From the NCBI RefSeq assembly GCF_000739555.1, contig NZ_BBJN01000052.1, forward strand, positions 23,171 through 87,170: a stretch of 64,000 nucleotides of DNA, in the 5' to 3' direction. The notes below the pieces were generated by a model. That model was not told the DNA's origin. It saw only the letters and a program-made list of their open reading frames with translations, and did no database searches. The position numbers and the translations under genes are program-made. The DNA is from Halolamina rubra. Its GTDB lineage: Archaea > Halobacteriota > Halobacteria > Halobacteriales > Haloferacaceae. Of the stretch, positions 33,005 through 41,471 are shown one piece after another. Position 1 is the first letter of the stretch, and every line of letters begins with the position of its first letter.

Positions 33005-34855
33005 TCACTCGGAGAACTCGACGTGGCCGTACTTTGGTGCTTCGTCGAGGCAAACGTTTGAGAAGTGGAGGGCGTTACCTCGACCACCCTGCCAACTGTC
33101 GAGATACCCCTGTTTCACGAGAGTCTTGAGGTGCTTACGCGCGTATCGGTCAGATATCGCCACACGGTCGGCTATGTCTCCCACTTTCCACTCCCGTGTA
33201 GGCCAATCGTCAAGCGCATAGATTGCCTCGATTACCTTCCTCATCCCGTCCTTTTGGGTCATCCATGAGTCAACCGAGACGAGCCGCTTCTCCGGCTCTA
33301 CCCACTCCGGGAGAGCTGACGTATGGACGTACACGGTTGCCCCCTTCTCGCCATGCCTCTCCTCCCGCCCAAAGCGCATCACCGCTTGCAGGACTTCGTT
33401 CTGAACAAGCGCCTCCATGACGGAGTTTCCGAAGAATCCGTAGTCGGTAGACTTGCCTTCGGTACCTTCTCGTCGTTCTGCGGAATGACCAGCGAGTGCG
33501 CTCCACTTCTCGATCACGTCGTCACCGGGATGAGGATTCCCGAGGATGATGCCGAGTCGTGTCGTTCCGAAGGCGTTGCTCCCTTTGAGGTTCCCGTAGT
33601 TCTCGGTCTTCGATGCCAACGCGTCCAACCCGTGATTGTCGTACTGGTTGAGGCCCTTCTTGGAGGTGATAACCCCCGGGGTTCTCCCTTCGAGTTCCCC
33701 TATTTTTTCGACAACCGGAATGTCCACCGTTGGGGAGACACCCTCACCGCCCTGATAGGCGTTCCAGTTCTCCGTGGTCTGTACGATTTCGAGTCCGAGA
33801 ACATCCTCAAGATACGACTGCTTTTGCCCGTCATCGAGGAGCGGAATCCGTTCGATTTCGTCACCCATTACGAGTTCCCACAGTTCGATGACCGGCGTTC
33901 CATCGAGGGCTACAACGCTCTCCGCTTCTTCGAGATTAGGTGGTAGCAGGAACGACCATTCGTGTTCGGTGTAACCAGCGGCAACCTTTCCGTCACCGAG
34001 ATCGGCGTGTCGCCATCGGTTATCCAGTCGCTCTTTTTCCAAGTTCGCCATCGTCATCAATGGGCCGAGAGTGTGAGCCGATGAGTTCGCGCTTCGGAGA
34101 ACGTGGGTGGCGTCGTAGTGTGACCAAACATCCTGCTTCCACGCTTCGACTTCAGCAATCGACTCAGACTGACTTTGTAGGAGATCTTCGTAGTCGCGGA
34201 ACGGTAGTCGATCTTCCTGCTCTACGTAGGCACTTACAGCCGGTGCGACTTTTCCCGTGAACTCTTGGACGAACGCATCGCCGGGGAACTCATCAATGGC
34301 GACGTACCGTTCATCTGTCCAGTCAGTCTGGTATGCGTGGAGATAGTGTCCGAGGAGAACATCGTAAGCATCGGTGTCGAGGTCGAGTTTCTCGAGGAAG
34401 GAACACCGTCCCTTGTGTTGACAGGGAAGACGTTCCCCGAGAAGTCTGCTGGCCTGCTGGTGAATCGTTTTCCCCTTGATTCCTTGGCGATACAACCCGA
34501 GAATTATCTTTGTTCTGGCATCTTCGGGTTCTCCATCGGCGTCAAGTGACACGCTCGCACAGTCCCGATGGAAAGAAGGGAGCCGTTGGACGGAAAGATC
34601 AAGATCGTCTTCCGCGCACCACTCCTCGTACTCGTCCAAAAGGTCATGTCGCGGCGCGAAGACCGTTATCTGGTTTTCCGTTTCAGCGGCCCACTTCAGA
34701 ACTCCGTAGCTCTTACCCGAGGCAGGAAGCGCCTCGATGAGCGCAATCTCTGAGGTGGAGAATCCCTGTCGAATCACGTCGTCTCGGCGGCGTCGAACAC
34801 GTTCTTTCGTCAGCTCTCCCGTCAGTTCTTGTGGTGTAGATAGTTCTACAGACAT
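33005..34855 (-). CDS. SF2-helicase-like protein with C-terminal winged helix (probable replication protein)
   Basis: 616 residues from ATG 34855. P-loop ALPASGKS (42-49), motif Ia VFAPRHDLL (65-73), Walker B YVAIDEF (184-190), a LDGTP motif near 330, and a motif-VI-like QAVMRFGREER near 508-518 support a superfamily 2 helicase. Cys80, Cys99, Cys145 and Cys151 all lie between Walker A and Walker B, where XPD/DinG-type helicases hold a 4Fe-4S cluster; spacing differs, so this is an inference. Residues about 565-605 (VGDIADRVAISDRYARKHLKTLVKQGYL) form a winged HTH. It is the best candidate for the element's replication initiator or helicase. Confidence 0.7.
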   Translation of the reverse strand: MSVELSTPQELTGELTKERVRRRRDDVIRQGFSTSEIALIEALPASGKSYGVLKWAAETENQITVFAPRHDLLDEYEEWCAEDDLDLSVQRLPSFHRDCASVSLDADGEPEDARTKIILGLYRQGIKGKTIHQQASRLLGERLPCQHKGRCSFLEKLDLDTDAYDVLLGHYLHAYQTDWTDERYVAIDEFPGDAFVQEFTGKVAPAVSAYVEQEDRLPFRDYEDLLQSQSESIAEVEAWKQDVWSHYDATHVLRSANSSAHTLGPLMTMANLEKERLDNRWRHADLGDGKVAAGYTEHEWSFLLPPNLEEAESVVALDGTPVIELWELVMGDEIERIPLLDDGQKQSYLEDVLGLEIVQTTENWNAYQGGEGVSPTVDIPVVEKIGELEGRTPGVITSKKGLNQYDNHGLDALASKTENYGNLKGSNAFGTTRLGIILGNPHPGDDVIEKWSALAGHSAERREGTEGKSTDYGFFGNSVMEALVQNEVLQAVMRFGREERHGEKGATVYVHTSALPEWVEPEKRLVSVDSWMTQKDGMRKVIEAIYALDDWPTREWKVGDIADRVAISDRYARKHLKTLVKQGYLDSWQGGRGNALHFSNVCLDEAPKYGHVEFSE

Positions 34856-34898
34856 GGTTGTCGAAAGGAAATGAGACACGCAGGACGTACGTCTCTCC

Positions 34899-34914
34899 CT
34901 CGATGCGTCGAACC
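34899..34914 (+). repeat. 16-nt element motif, copy 7
   Basis: CTCGATGCGTCGAACC, 43 nt upstream of the helicase start codon, where it could overlap the transcription start. Confidence 0.65.
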
Positions 34915-35202
34915 AGCCGACGAAACACGACAGTTACGACTGGTAGGGTAGGAGTCCCGCGAGAATCTGCCTTCACTCTACAGAGGGCTTCCAGCAGGAT
35001 ATAGCTACCGAAAACCCGCCGACTGCATCGGGTTTCTACAAAGAATGGAGGATAGTCTTAGGTGGTCGAACCCTTGGGGTTGGGCCGGAGAAGTAGCTTG
35101 AACCCGCTACTCCATTCCGAACTTCTTGTGGCGAACCTACTGCTACCTACGACCGATTGCGTGCCGAGATGCTCTTGAATCCAGCAACAGATTCCGCGCG
35201 CG

Positions 35203-35218
35203 CTCGATGCGGTGAACT
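35203..35218 (+). repeat. 16-nt element motif, copy 8
   Basis: CTCGATGCGGTGAACT, about 180 nt inside the right attachment repeat. Confidence 0.6.
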
Positions 35219-35396
35219 CTATGGTGTCGGTGCCAGCCGGCGACGGCTAAGGAACAATCCCGGTATAGCGTCGAGCCTCACCACATACGAAACGAACTGA
35301 CGCCGATTTTGGGTGTGTTTCCGAACCTTATAGTGGGTCTAACCCGTAGAAAGTAACAGCTTAGCCGCTAACAGTCTGACTCCGGTTCAGTCCTTC

Positions 35397-35430
35397 GGAA
35401 AACGGGCCGGAAGGGATTTGAACCCTCGAC
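35397..35430 (+). repeat. Right attachment repeat (att) within tRNA-Lys
   Basis: Identical to 29911-29944 over 34 bases: 7 bases beyond the tRNA 3' end plus the last 27 bases of the tRNA (T-arm and 3' acceptor strand, read on the minus strand). Confidence 0.85.
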
Positions 35431-35476
35431 CGACGGATTAAGAGTCCGTCGCTCTCCCTAACTGAGCTACCGGCCC
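35404..35476 (-). tRNA. tRNA-Lys (anticodon CTT)
   Basis: 73 nt on the minus strand. The acceptor stem pairs GGGCCGG with CCGGCCC; the D-arm reads GCTCAGTTAGGGAGAGC; the anticodon stem ACGGA/TCCGT closes the loop CTCTTAA with anticodon CTT; the T-arm reads GAGGGTTCAAATCCCTT. No intron and no encoded CCA. It is the integration target of the element; the 3' end is regenerated by the att repeat, so the tRNA stays intact. Confidence 0.96.
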
Positions 35477-35575
35477 TCACAACCACATCCCGGCGGGCCG
35501 ATAAAGAGGGTTTCCTTTTCGCGCCGGACCGAACGGTGGACCTTAAGTGTCGTCCCGCGGAAATCCCGGTAACTC

Positions 35576-37027
35576 ATGAGCACCGGGGTCAGCATCTCCT
35601 CGATGTCGTCGTACGCCATTCTCGGCTGCGGGAGCGTGGGCCACGCCGTCGCCGAGTCGCTCGACGCCGAGGGGAAGGACGTCCTCATCCTCGACAAGGA
35701 CGAGAGCCGCGTCGAGGCGCTGCGGGATCAGGACCTCAACGCCGTGGTGCAGGACATCGCCACCCCGGGCGTCGTCGACGCCGTCGCCGACCGGGACGTG
35801 CTGCTGATCCTCTCCTCCGACGTGGAGGCGAACAAGGCCGCCGTCGAGTCGATCCGGGAGCGCGACGAGGACCAGTTCATCGTCGTCCGGGCATCCGACC
35901 CAGTCAGCGGCGACGAGCTCCGGGAGCTCGGCGCCGACGTGGTGATCAACCCCTCCGAGGTGATCGCCGACTCCGCGCTGCGCACCCTGGAGTCCGGCGA
36001 AATGGAGTACAAGGCGCGCCAGCTCGCGGAGATCCTGCGCAACGCCGACGGCGACCTCGCGATCCTGACCCACCACAGCCCGGACCCGGACTCGATCGCC
36101 AGCGCGGTCGCGCTGCGGGCGATCGCCGAGAGCTACGACGTGGAGGCGGACATCCTCTACGACGGCGACATCGGCCACCAGGAGAACCGCGCGTTCGTCA
36201 ACCTGCTCGGGATCGAGCTCACCGAGCGCGACGAGGCGCCCGCGCTCTCCTCCTACGGCGCGCTCGCGCTGGTCGACCACATGAAGAGCGGCGAGCTGGA
36301 CATCGACGCGCCGATCGACGTGTTCATCGACCACTACGAGCCCGAGGAAGAGATCGACGCCGCGTTCGTCGACGTACGGCCGAACGTCTCCTCGACGTCG
36401 ACGATCCTGACGAAGTACATGCAGGAGTTCGACATCTCGCCTGGGAAGGAGGTGGCCACCGCGCTCCTGTACGGCATCCGGGCGGAGACGCTCGACTTCA
36501 AGCGCGACACCACGCCCGCCGACCTCACCGCCGCCGCCTACCTCTACCCGTTCGCCGACCACGAGACGCTCGAGCAGGTCGAGTCGCCGTCGATGTCGCC
36601 GGAGACGCTCGACGTGCTCGCGGAGGCGATCCAGAACCGCGACGTGCAGGGGAGCCACCTCGTCTCCAACGCGGGGTTCATCCGCGACCGCGACGCGCTC
36701 ACGCAGGCGGCCTCCCACCTGCTGAACCTGGAGGGGATCACCACCACCGCGGTGTTCGGCATCGCCGAGGACACGATCTACCTCTCGGCGCGCTCGAAGG
36801 ACATCCGGCTCAACATCGGGAAGGTGCTCCAGGACGCCTTCGGCGAGATCGGCGAGGCCGCGGGCCACTCCACGCAGGCAAGCGTCGAGATCCCCCTCGG
36901 CGTGTTCGGCGGCATCGAGACGACCGAGGAGAACCGCGACACGCTGCTCACCCTCGCCGAGGAGGCGGTTCGGCGGAAACTGTTCGAGGCGATGGGCGTC
37001 GAAGGCGAGGCGAGCAACGGGTCGTAG
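35576..37027 (+). CDS. RCK (TrkA-N) plus DHH/DHHA1 phosphoesterase fusion protein
   Basis: 483 residues. The N-terminal Rossmann/RCK domain (SSYAILGCGSVGHAVAESL; about 10-135) precedes a DHH domain (ILTHHSPDPDSIASAVAL near 165-182; VFIDHYEPEEE near 250 in place of the classic DHH) and a C-terminal DHHA1 domain with the substrate-handling VFGGIETTEENRDTL. DHH proteins cleave phosphodiesters such as nanoRNA, c-di-AMP or pAp. The RCK domain suggests nucleotide-regulated activity. A second ATG at 35603 is an alternative start. The fusion is common in haloarchaea; the substrate is unknown. Confidence 0.85.
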   Translation: MSTGVSISSMSSYAILGCGSVGHAVAESLDAEGKDVLILDKDESRVEALRDQDLNAVVQDIATPGVVDAVADRDVLLILSSDVEANKAAVESIRERDEDQFIVVRASDPVSGDELRELGADVVINPSEVIADSALRTLESGEMEYKARQLAEILRNADGDLAILTHHSPDPDSIASAVALRAIAESYDVEADILYDGDIGHQENRAFVNLLGIELTERDEAPALSSYGALALVDHMKSGELDIDAPIDVFIDHYEPEEEIDAAFVDVRPNVSSTSTILTKYMQEFDISPGKEVATALLYGIRAETLDFKRDTTPADLTAAAYLYPFADHETLEQVESPSMSPETLDVLAEAIQNRDVQGSHLVSNAGFIRDRDALTQAASHLLNLEGITTTAVFGIAEDTIYLSARSKDIRLNIGKVLQDAFGEIGEAAGHSTQASVEIPLGVFGGIETTEENRDTLLTLAEEAVRRKLFEAMGVEGEASNGS

Positions 37028-37035
37028 AACTGCTC

Positions 37036-37091
37036 GGGCGACGACGGTCAGCCGCCGGAGGAGACTGCTCCCGCGGCGACGGTCAGCCGCC
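37036..37091 (+). repeat. Two copies of a GCGACGGTCAGCCGCC hairpin repeat
   Basis: CGACGGTCAGCCGCC occurs at about 37042 and again at 37077, each flanked by G/C blocks that can pair around ACGGTCA. The same core is found three times at 61878-61969. It lies downstream of the DHH gene and may act as a terminator. The gap 37028-37170 holds no gene. Confidence 0.55.
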
Positions 37092-37170
37092 TGAGGAGGC
37101 TACCCACCATCGGCGACGGACAACCGCCGCGGAGAACCGACCTCGCGGCCGTCGACGCTCCGCAGGAGAA

Positions 37171-37461
37171 CTACGCCAGCGTCTCTTCGGCCTCTTCGGG
37201 CCCCTTGAGTCGCTCGATGATGTCGTTGATCAGGATCACGTCGCCGACGGCGCGGACCCAGCGGTACGGGATCATCACGCCCTTCCCGCGTTCGATGTTG
37301 CCCTGGAACAGCTCGGTGTTCAGATCCGCGAGCGCCAGCCCCGTCACCTGCTCGGCGCCGAGGTCGAGCCGGACGTCCTCGACTTCGCCGACGAAAACCC
37401 CGTTGTTGGAGTAGACCTCCCGACCCACGAGCGCGGTGATCTCTTGGGAATCCACGTTCAT
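37171..37461 (-). CDS. PRC-barrel domain protein
   Basis: 96 residues from ATG 37461. A single PRC-barrel domain: ITALVGREVYSNNGVFVGEVEDVRLDLGAEQVTGLALADLN, then GVMIPYRWVRAVGDVILIND. Small haloarchaeal PRC-barrel proteins include the cell-division factors CdpB1 and CdpB2 that work with SepF; whether this is one of them or a paralogue cannot be decided from sequence alone. The divergent PAC2 gene starts 86 nt away. Confidence 0.8.
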   Translation of the reverse strand: MNVDSQEITALVGREVYSNNGVFVGEVEDVRLDLGAEQVTGLALADLNTELFQGNIERGKGVMIPYRWVRAVGDVILINDIIERLKGPEEAEETLA

Positions 37462-37483
37462 ACCCCGGCCGACGAACCGGCGG

Positions 37484-37493
37484 ACAATAATAC
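37484..37493 (-). promoter_or_regulatory. Probable TATA box of the PRC-barrel gene
   Basis: Minus strand reads GTATTATTGT, 23-32 nt before the start at 37461, which is itself preceded by GGGGT. Confidence 0.6.
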
Positions 37494-37547
37494 TTCGCTG
37501 TCCCCCTCGCCACAACGCACTTGCTCGCGGCACCCGACTACGCAGCC

Positions 37548-38294
37548 ATGGTCGAGATACGCGTGACCGACGACTCGGTCGACCCGACGGGCGCGACGCT
37601 GATCGAGGGGATGCCGGGCGTCGGCCTGGTCGGCAAGATCGCCACCGATCACGTGATCGAGAGCAGCGAGATGACGGAGTTCGCCAGCGTGCGCGGCGAC
37701 GGCATCCCGCCGGTCACGGTGTTCGACGGCGACGAGCGCGACGTGCACTCCCCGATCCGGCTGTACGCCGACGACGACGCCGACCTGATCGCGCTGCGCA
37801 GCGACGTGCCGGTCCACGTGATGGACGCGCCGCTGTTCACCGAACGAATCACCGAGTGGATCGTCGACCACGACGTGCTCCCGATCTACCTCGGCGGACT
37901 CCCCGCGGAGCGCGGCGCCGACGAGGTGCCGTCGATCGAGGGGATCGGCGTCGGCGCCGGACGGGACCGCCTCGACGAGGCGTCGGTCGCGCCGCCCGAC
38001 GACGGCGGGATGATCTCCGGCCCGCCCGGGGCGCTGCTCTCGGAGGCCGCCGACGGCGACGTCGACGCCGTGGGGCTGATGGTCGACACCGACCCGCGGT
38101 TCCCCGACCCGCAGGGCGCCCACGCGCTGATCGAGCAGGGGATCAACCCCGTCGCCGGCGCCGCGGTCGAGACGGAGCGACTGCTCGATCAGGCCGAGGA
38201 GATCATGGAGCGTCGCAAGGAGCTGGCCAAACAGATGCAGCAGGCCGACCAGCACAAGTCCTCGCAGGTGTCCCGGACCGGAATGTACCAGTAA
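37548..38294 (+). CDS. PAC2 / proteasome-assembly-chaperone family protein
   Basis: 248 residues from ATG 37548. The PAC2 fold is recognisable from LIEGMPGVGLVGKIATDHVIESSEM, the central PVHVMDAPLFTERITEWIVDH and the PPGALLSEAADGDVDAVGLMVDT block. Eukaryotic PAC2 helps assemble the proteasome alpha ring; archaeal homologues exist beside PbaA-type chaperones but their role is not established. A C-terminal charged helix (EEIMERRKELAKQMQQAD) follows the domain. Confidence 0.8.
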   Translation: MVEIRVTDDSVDPTGATLIEGMPGVGLVGKIATDHVIESSEMTEFASVRGDGIPPVTVFDGDERDVHSPIRLYADDDADLIALRSDVPVHVMDAPLFTERITEWIVDHDVLPIYLGGLPAERGADEVPSIEGIGVGAGRDRLDEASVAPPDDGGMISGPPGALLSEAADGDVDAVGLMVDTDPRFPDPQGAHALIEQGINPVAGAAVETERLLDQAEEIMERRKELAKQMQQADQHKSSQVSRTGMYQ

Positions 38295-38305
38295 CGGCGG
38301 CGCAG

Positions 38306-39423
38306 CTACTGAACCGCCGCGTACGCCTCGCCCATTATCTCCAGCGCCTCCTCCAGTTCCTCCGTCGCCGTCGCGTAGGAGAGCCGGGCGTACCCCTCGC
38401 CGGCGTCGCCGAACGCCTCGCCCGGGACGACGACGACGCCGCGCTCGATACACTCATCGACGAACCCCTCTGGCACCTCGGGCATCGCGTAGAACGCCCC
38501 CTCCGGCGTGGGCACGTCGAGGCCGATGTCTCGGAGGCCGTCGACGACCAGATCCCGGCGCTGTTCGAACGTGTCGACCATCTCCGTCACTACGTCCTGC
38601 GGTCCGGAGAGCGCGGCCGCGGCAGCGTACTGCGCCGGCGCCGACGCGCAGGCCTGCACGTACTGGTGGACCCGCAGCATCCGCTCGACGCGCTCGGGCG
38701 CGGCCGCGACCCAGCCCAGCCGCCAGCCCGTCATCGAGTACGTCTTCGAGCAGGCGTCGACGACGACCGTCTGCTCGGGCGCGAACTCGGCGGGCGAGCG
38801 GTGCTCGCCGTCGAACACGATCCGGCCGTACACCTCGTCGGAGACGCAGAGCAGGTCGTGCTCGCGGGCGATGCGGGCGAACGCCTCCACGTCCGCGAGC
38901 GGCGACACCGCGCCGGTGGGATTACCCGGGCTGTTGACGATAAAGGCGGCCGTGTCCTCGGTGATCGCGTCCTCGATCGCCGCGGGGTCGATCGTGAGGT
39001 CGTCCCGGACCGGCACCGGCACCGGTTCGGCGCCGGTCAGCTTCGTCAGCGCGTCGTACGCCACGAACCCTGGGTCGGGGATGATCACCTCGTCGCCGGC
39101 GCCGACGTGGGCCTCCAGCGCGATGTGGAGCGCCTCGCTCCCGCCGGCGGTGGCGATCACCTGCCCGGGGTCGTACTCGAGGCCGAGGTCGCGCTCGTGC
39201 TTCTCGACGATCGCCTCGCGGAGTTCGGGGATCCCCTTGTTGCCGGTGTAGGCGTCGGTCTTCCCCGCCTCGATGGCGTCGACGGCGCCTGTCGGGCGTG
39301 ATCGGGCGTCGGGAAGTCGGGCTGGCCGAGGCCGAGGTTGATGGCGTCCTCGCCGGCGGCCTCGAACACTTCCCGGATCCCGGAGATGCTGATGCGCTCC
39401 ACGCGGTCGGAGAACTGGGGCAT
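38306..39423 (-). pseudogene. Class I/II pyridoxal-phosphate aminotransferase, interrupted by one frameshift
   Basis: Aspartate-aminotransferase-like enzyme. The N-terminus (MPQFSDRVERISISGIREVFEAAGEDAINLGLGQPDFPTPDHARQ) runs to about 39288, where the frame shifts; the rest continues (VDAIEAGKTDAYTGNKG, then VIATAGGSEALHIAL) to 38306. A single extra G in the run near 39285-39288 restores a normal protein of about 372 residues. The PLP-binding Lys lies in DACSKTYSMTGWRLGW, and NSPGNPTGAV, SDEVYGRIVFDG and the Arg-bearing YARLSYA motif are intact. No amino-acid pathway gene adjoins it. Sequencing error is the likeliest reason for the break. Confidence 0.85.
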
Positions 39424-39446
39424 ACCCACGGCGTCGGCGGCGAGTG

Positions 39447-39455
39447 CGTTAATGG
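39447..39455 (-). promoter_or_regulatory. Probable TATA box of the aminotransferase gene
   Basis: Minus strand reads CCATTAACG, 24-32 nt before the start at 39423; GGGT directly precedes the ATG. Confidence 0.5.
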
Positions 39456-39645
39456 TTCCTCTCCGGGGGAGTCAGAACCGGCAGCAATCGCCGATTTCAC
39501 CGACGGCGGGATTCCGCGGTGATCGGCGCCAGGGCGACTCCGCGCGGCGCTCCGTGGCCGTACCGCGGGGCCGGGGCGTCGTCGACGCGCCGAGGTTCTC
39601 GCCGCCGGCGGCGGCGAGTTAAGCCGAGCGCCACAACCGGGCGTA

Positions 39646-40686
39646 ATGAGCGATCGACACCGCAGTTTCTCGCGGCGCGACGCGCTGAAAGCGACCGGTG
39701 CGGCGGCGACGTTCGGCCTGGCCGGCTGCCTCGGCGGCAGCGGCGGCGCCGACGACCTGACCGTGGCGTACATGCCGATCTACCCGGACATGCAGTACTT
39801 CGTGATGCAGGAGGAGGGGTACCTCGACGAGCTGTCCGTCGGCGTCGACGCCAAGGAGTTCTCGAGCGGCCCCGACATCGTGCAGGCGTACGCCTCCGGC
39901 GAGATCGACGTGGCGATGTTCGGCATCGTGCCCGCGATGATCGTGATCGACCGCGGGATCGCCGCCCAGGTCGTCGCCGCCAACATTCAGGAGCCGATGG
40001 GGATCCTCGCTCACGAGGAGTTCGCGGCGATCTGGGAACCCGAGAACCCCGCCGACTCCTTCGCGCAGTGGGCCGACGAGAAGGGCCGCCCATTCGAGTT
40101 CGGCACGTTCCCCGAGGGCTCGGTGCCGGACATCCTGCTGCGCTACTGGCTCTCGGACGAGCTCGGGATCGACCCGGCGAGCAACGAGCACGTCGAGGTG
40201 ACGGGGCTGGGCGGCGCGAACGCGGTGTTCCAGGGGCTCGCCAACGGCGAGGTCGACGGCACGTCGATCATGGAGCCGGTGCCGACGAAGATCGAGGCGG
40301 AGGGGCTCGCCTACGAGTTCCTCGCCACCGCCGGCGAGTTCATGCCCGGCCAGCCCGCGGCGGTGACGCTGATGAGCGACGAGGTGCGGAGCGCCGACGC
40401 CGGCGCCGAGTTCGTCCGCCAGCACCGGCGGGCGACCGAGTTCGTCCGAGCCAACCGTGACACCGCCGCCGAGCACGCGAGCAGCGTCGTCGGCGAGTCC
40501 TCGCTGGCGCCCGAGACGGCGAAGCGGGCGATGGACTCCCCCCTGTCGAACTTCGTCACCGACCCCCACGTAATCGAGGACGGCACCGAGGTGTTCGCCG
40601 AGTACGCCGCCGACCTCGGCAAGACGGACGCGGAGCTGGGGATCGACCGGGTGTTCGACTACTCCCTCTACGACAGCCTCGAATGA
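39646..40686 (+). CDS. ABC transporter substrate-binding lipoprotein (NMT1/SsuA-like)
   Basis: 346 residues. Tat signal with lipobox: FSRRDALKATGAAATFGLAGC, so the mature protein is lipid-anchored at the cell surface. The binding domain (LTVAYMPIYPDMQYFVMQEEGYLDE; GEIDVAMFGIVPAMIVIDRG) is of the nitrate/sulfonate/taurine/thiamine-precursor type (NMT1/SsuA-like). Ligand unknown. Its stop overlaps the permease start (ATGA), and permease and ATPase follow in the same way: a complete three-gene uptake operon. Confidence 0.9.
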   Translation: MSDRHRSFSRRDALKATGAAATFGLAGCLGGSGGADDLTVAYMPIYPDMQYFVMQEEGYLDELSVGVDAKEFSSGPDIVQAYASGEIDVAMFGIVPAMIVIDRGIAAQVVAANIQEPMGILAHEEFAAIWEPENPADSFAQWADEKGRPFEFGTFPEGSVPDILLRYWLSDELGIDPASNEHVEVTGLGGANAVFQGLANGEVDGTSIMEPVPTKIEAEGLAYEFLATAGEFMPGQPAAVTLMSDEVRSADAGAEFVRQHRRATEFVRANRDTAAEHASSVVGESSLAPETAKRAMDSPLSNFVTDPHVIEDGTEVFAEYAADLGKTDAELGIDRVFDYSLYDSLE

Positions 40687-41471
40687 GCACGAGCCTCGAG
40701 CCTGATTTCGGGACCGAGTTCGGCGGCGACCTCGACCGTCGACGCCTCCTGCTGGGCGCGGGTGGCGTCCTCGGGTTCCTCCTCGTCTGGGCGGTCGCCG
40801 CCCGGTTCAACCCGCCGTACGTCCTCCCCTCGCCCGGGGCCGTCGCCGCGGTGTTCCTCGCCGAACTCCGGTCGGGCGCGATGGCGGCCGCGCTGCTCGC
40901 GAGCGTCACCCACTGGCTCCCGGGCACCGTCGTCGGCACCGCGCTGGGGATCGCCCTCGGCGTGACGATGGCGTACAGCGACCTCGCGGACGACCTCGCG
41001 ACCCCCATCGTGCGGGTGCTCCGCCCGGTGCCGCCGCTCGCGCTGATCGGGTTCGCGATCGCGTGGATCGGGCTCAACCACACCGGCGCCGCGTTCATCA
41101 TCGCCGCGGGCGCGTTCTGGATCAACTACTACGCGGCCTACGGCGGCGTCGACGGCGTCCCCGACGAGTTCCTCGACGTGGCGAAGTCGCTGGGCGTCGA
41201 CACCGACCTCGGGCTGATCCGGAACGTGGTGCTCCCGGCGGCGCTCCCGGAGATCATCACGGGGATCCGGACCGGGATCGGCCGGTGCTGGATGCTGATC
41301 ATCGCGGCCGAACTGATGGGCGTCCCCGGCGTCGGCCGGGAGCTGTACACCGCCTCCCAGAACCTCTCGGTCGACGCCGTGCTCGCGTACATCCTGCTGA
41401 TGAGCCTCGTCTACCTCGTGCTCGACACCGGCGTCGGCGCGGTCCAGAACCGGGTGTTGGCGTGGCAATGA
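40683..41471 (+). CDS. ABC transporter permease, BPD type
   Basis: 262 residues, about six membrane spans. The cytoplasmic EAA loop, contact site for the ATPase, is seen as [34 protein letters not shown]. Sequence style matches SsuC/TauC/NrtB permeases. It overlaps both neighbours by 4 nt, so expression should be translationally coupled. Confidence 0.92.
   Translation: MSTSLEPDFGTEFGGDLDRRRLLLGAGGVLGFLLVWAVAARFNPPYVLPSPGAVAAVFLAELRSGAMAAALLASVTHWLPGTVVGTALGIALGVTMAYSDLADDLATPIVRVLRPVPPLALIGFAIAWIGLNHTGAAFIIAAGAFWINYYAAYGGVDGVPDEFLDVAKSLGVDTDLGLIRNVVLPAALPEIITGIRTGIGRCWMLIIAAELMGVPGVGRELYTASQNLSVDAVLAYILLMSLVYLVLDTGVGAVQNRVLAWQ

Larger units (their letters stand above)
34856..35403. other. 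Non-coding region upstream of the helicase gene
   Basis: 548 nt between the helicase start and the tRNA. No supported gene. It holds motif copies 7 and 8 (34899, 35203), the probable helicase promoter, and several short AT-rich boxes such as GGATATAGCT (34998-35007). Low GC relative to the chromosome. Confidence 0.5.
29911..35430. mobile_element. Integrated element in tRNA-Lys, about 5.5 kb
   Basis: Bounded by a perfect 34-bp direct repeat (29911-29944 and 35397-35430) that includes 27 nt of the tRNA-Lys 3' end. A tyrosine recombinase gene lies directly inside the left repeat, and the intact tRNA lies at the right end, the standard layout of integration into a tRNA 3' end. Base composition drops clearly from the GC-rich flanks, and the codon use is less biased. 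Cargo: a membrane protein, a lipoprotein and an SF2-helicase-like protein, plus repeated non-coding motifs. No capsid, conjugation or restriction genes are seen, so it looks like an integrated plasmid or satellite-type replicon. Confidence 0.85.

Noticed and set aside
34980..35030. A ninth motif copy near 35020 (CCGATGCAGTC on the minus strand)
   Set aside because: It matches only part of the 16-nt motif; too weak to count.
35536..37566. Very long Arg/Gly-rich frame parallel to the DHH gene
   Set aside because: A shadow of the GC-rich real gene in another frame, with no family similarity; the same holds for many long antisense frames in this window.
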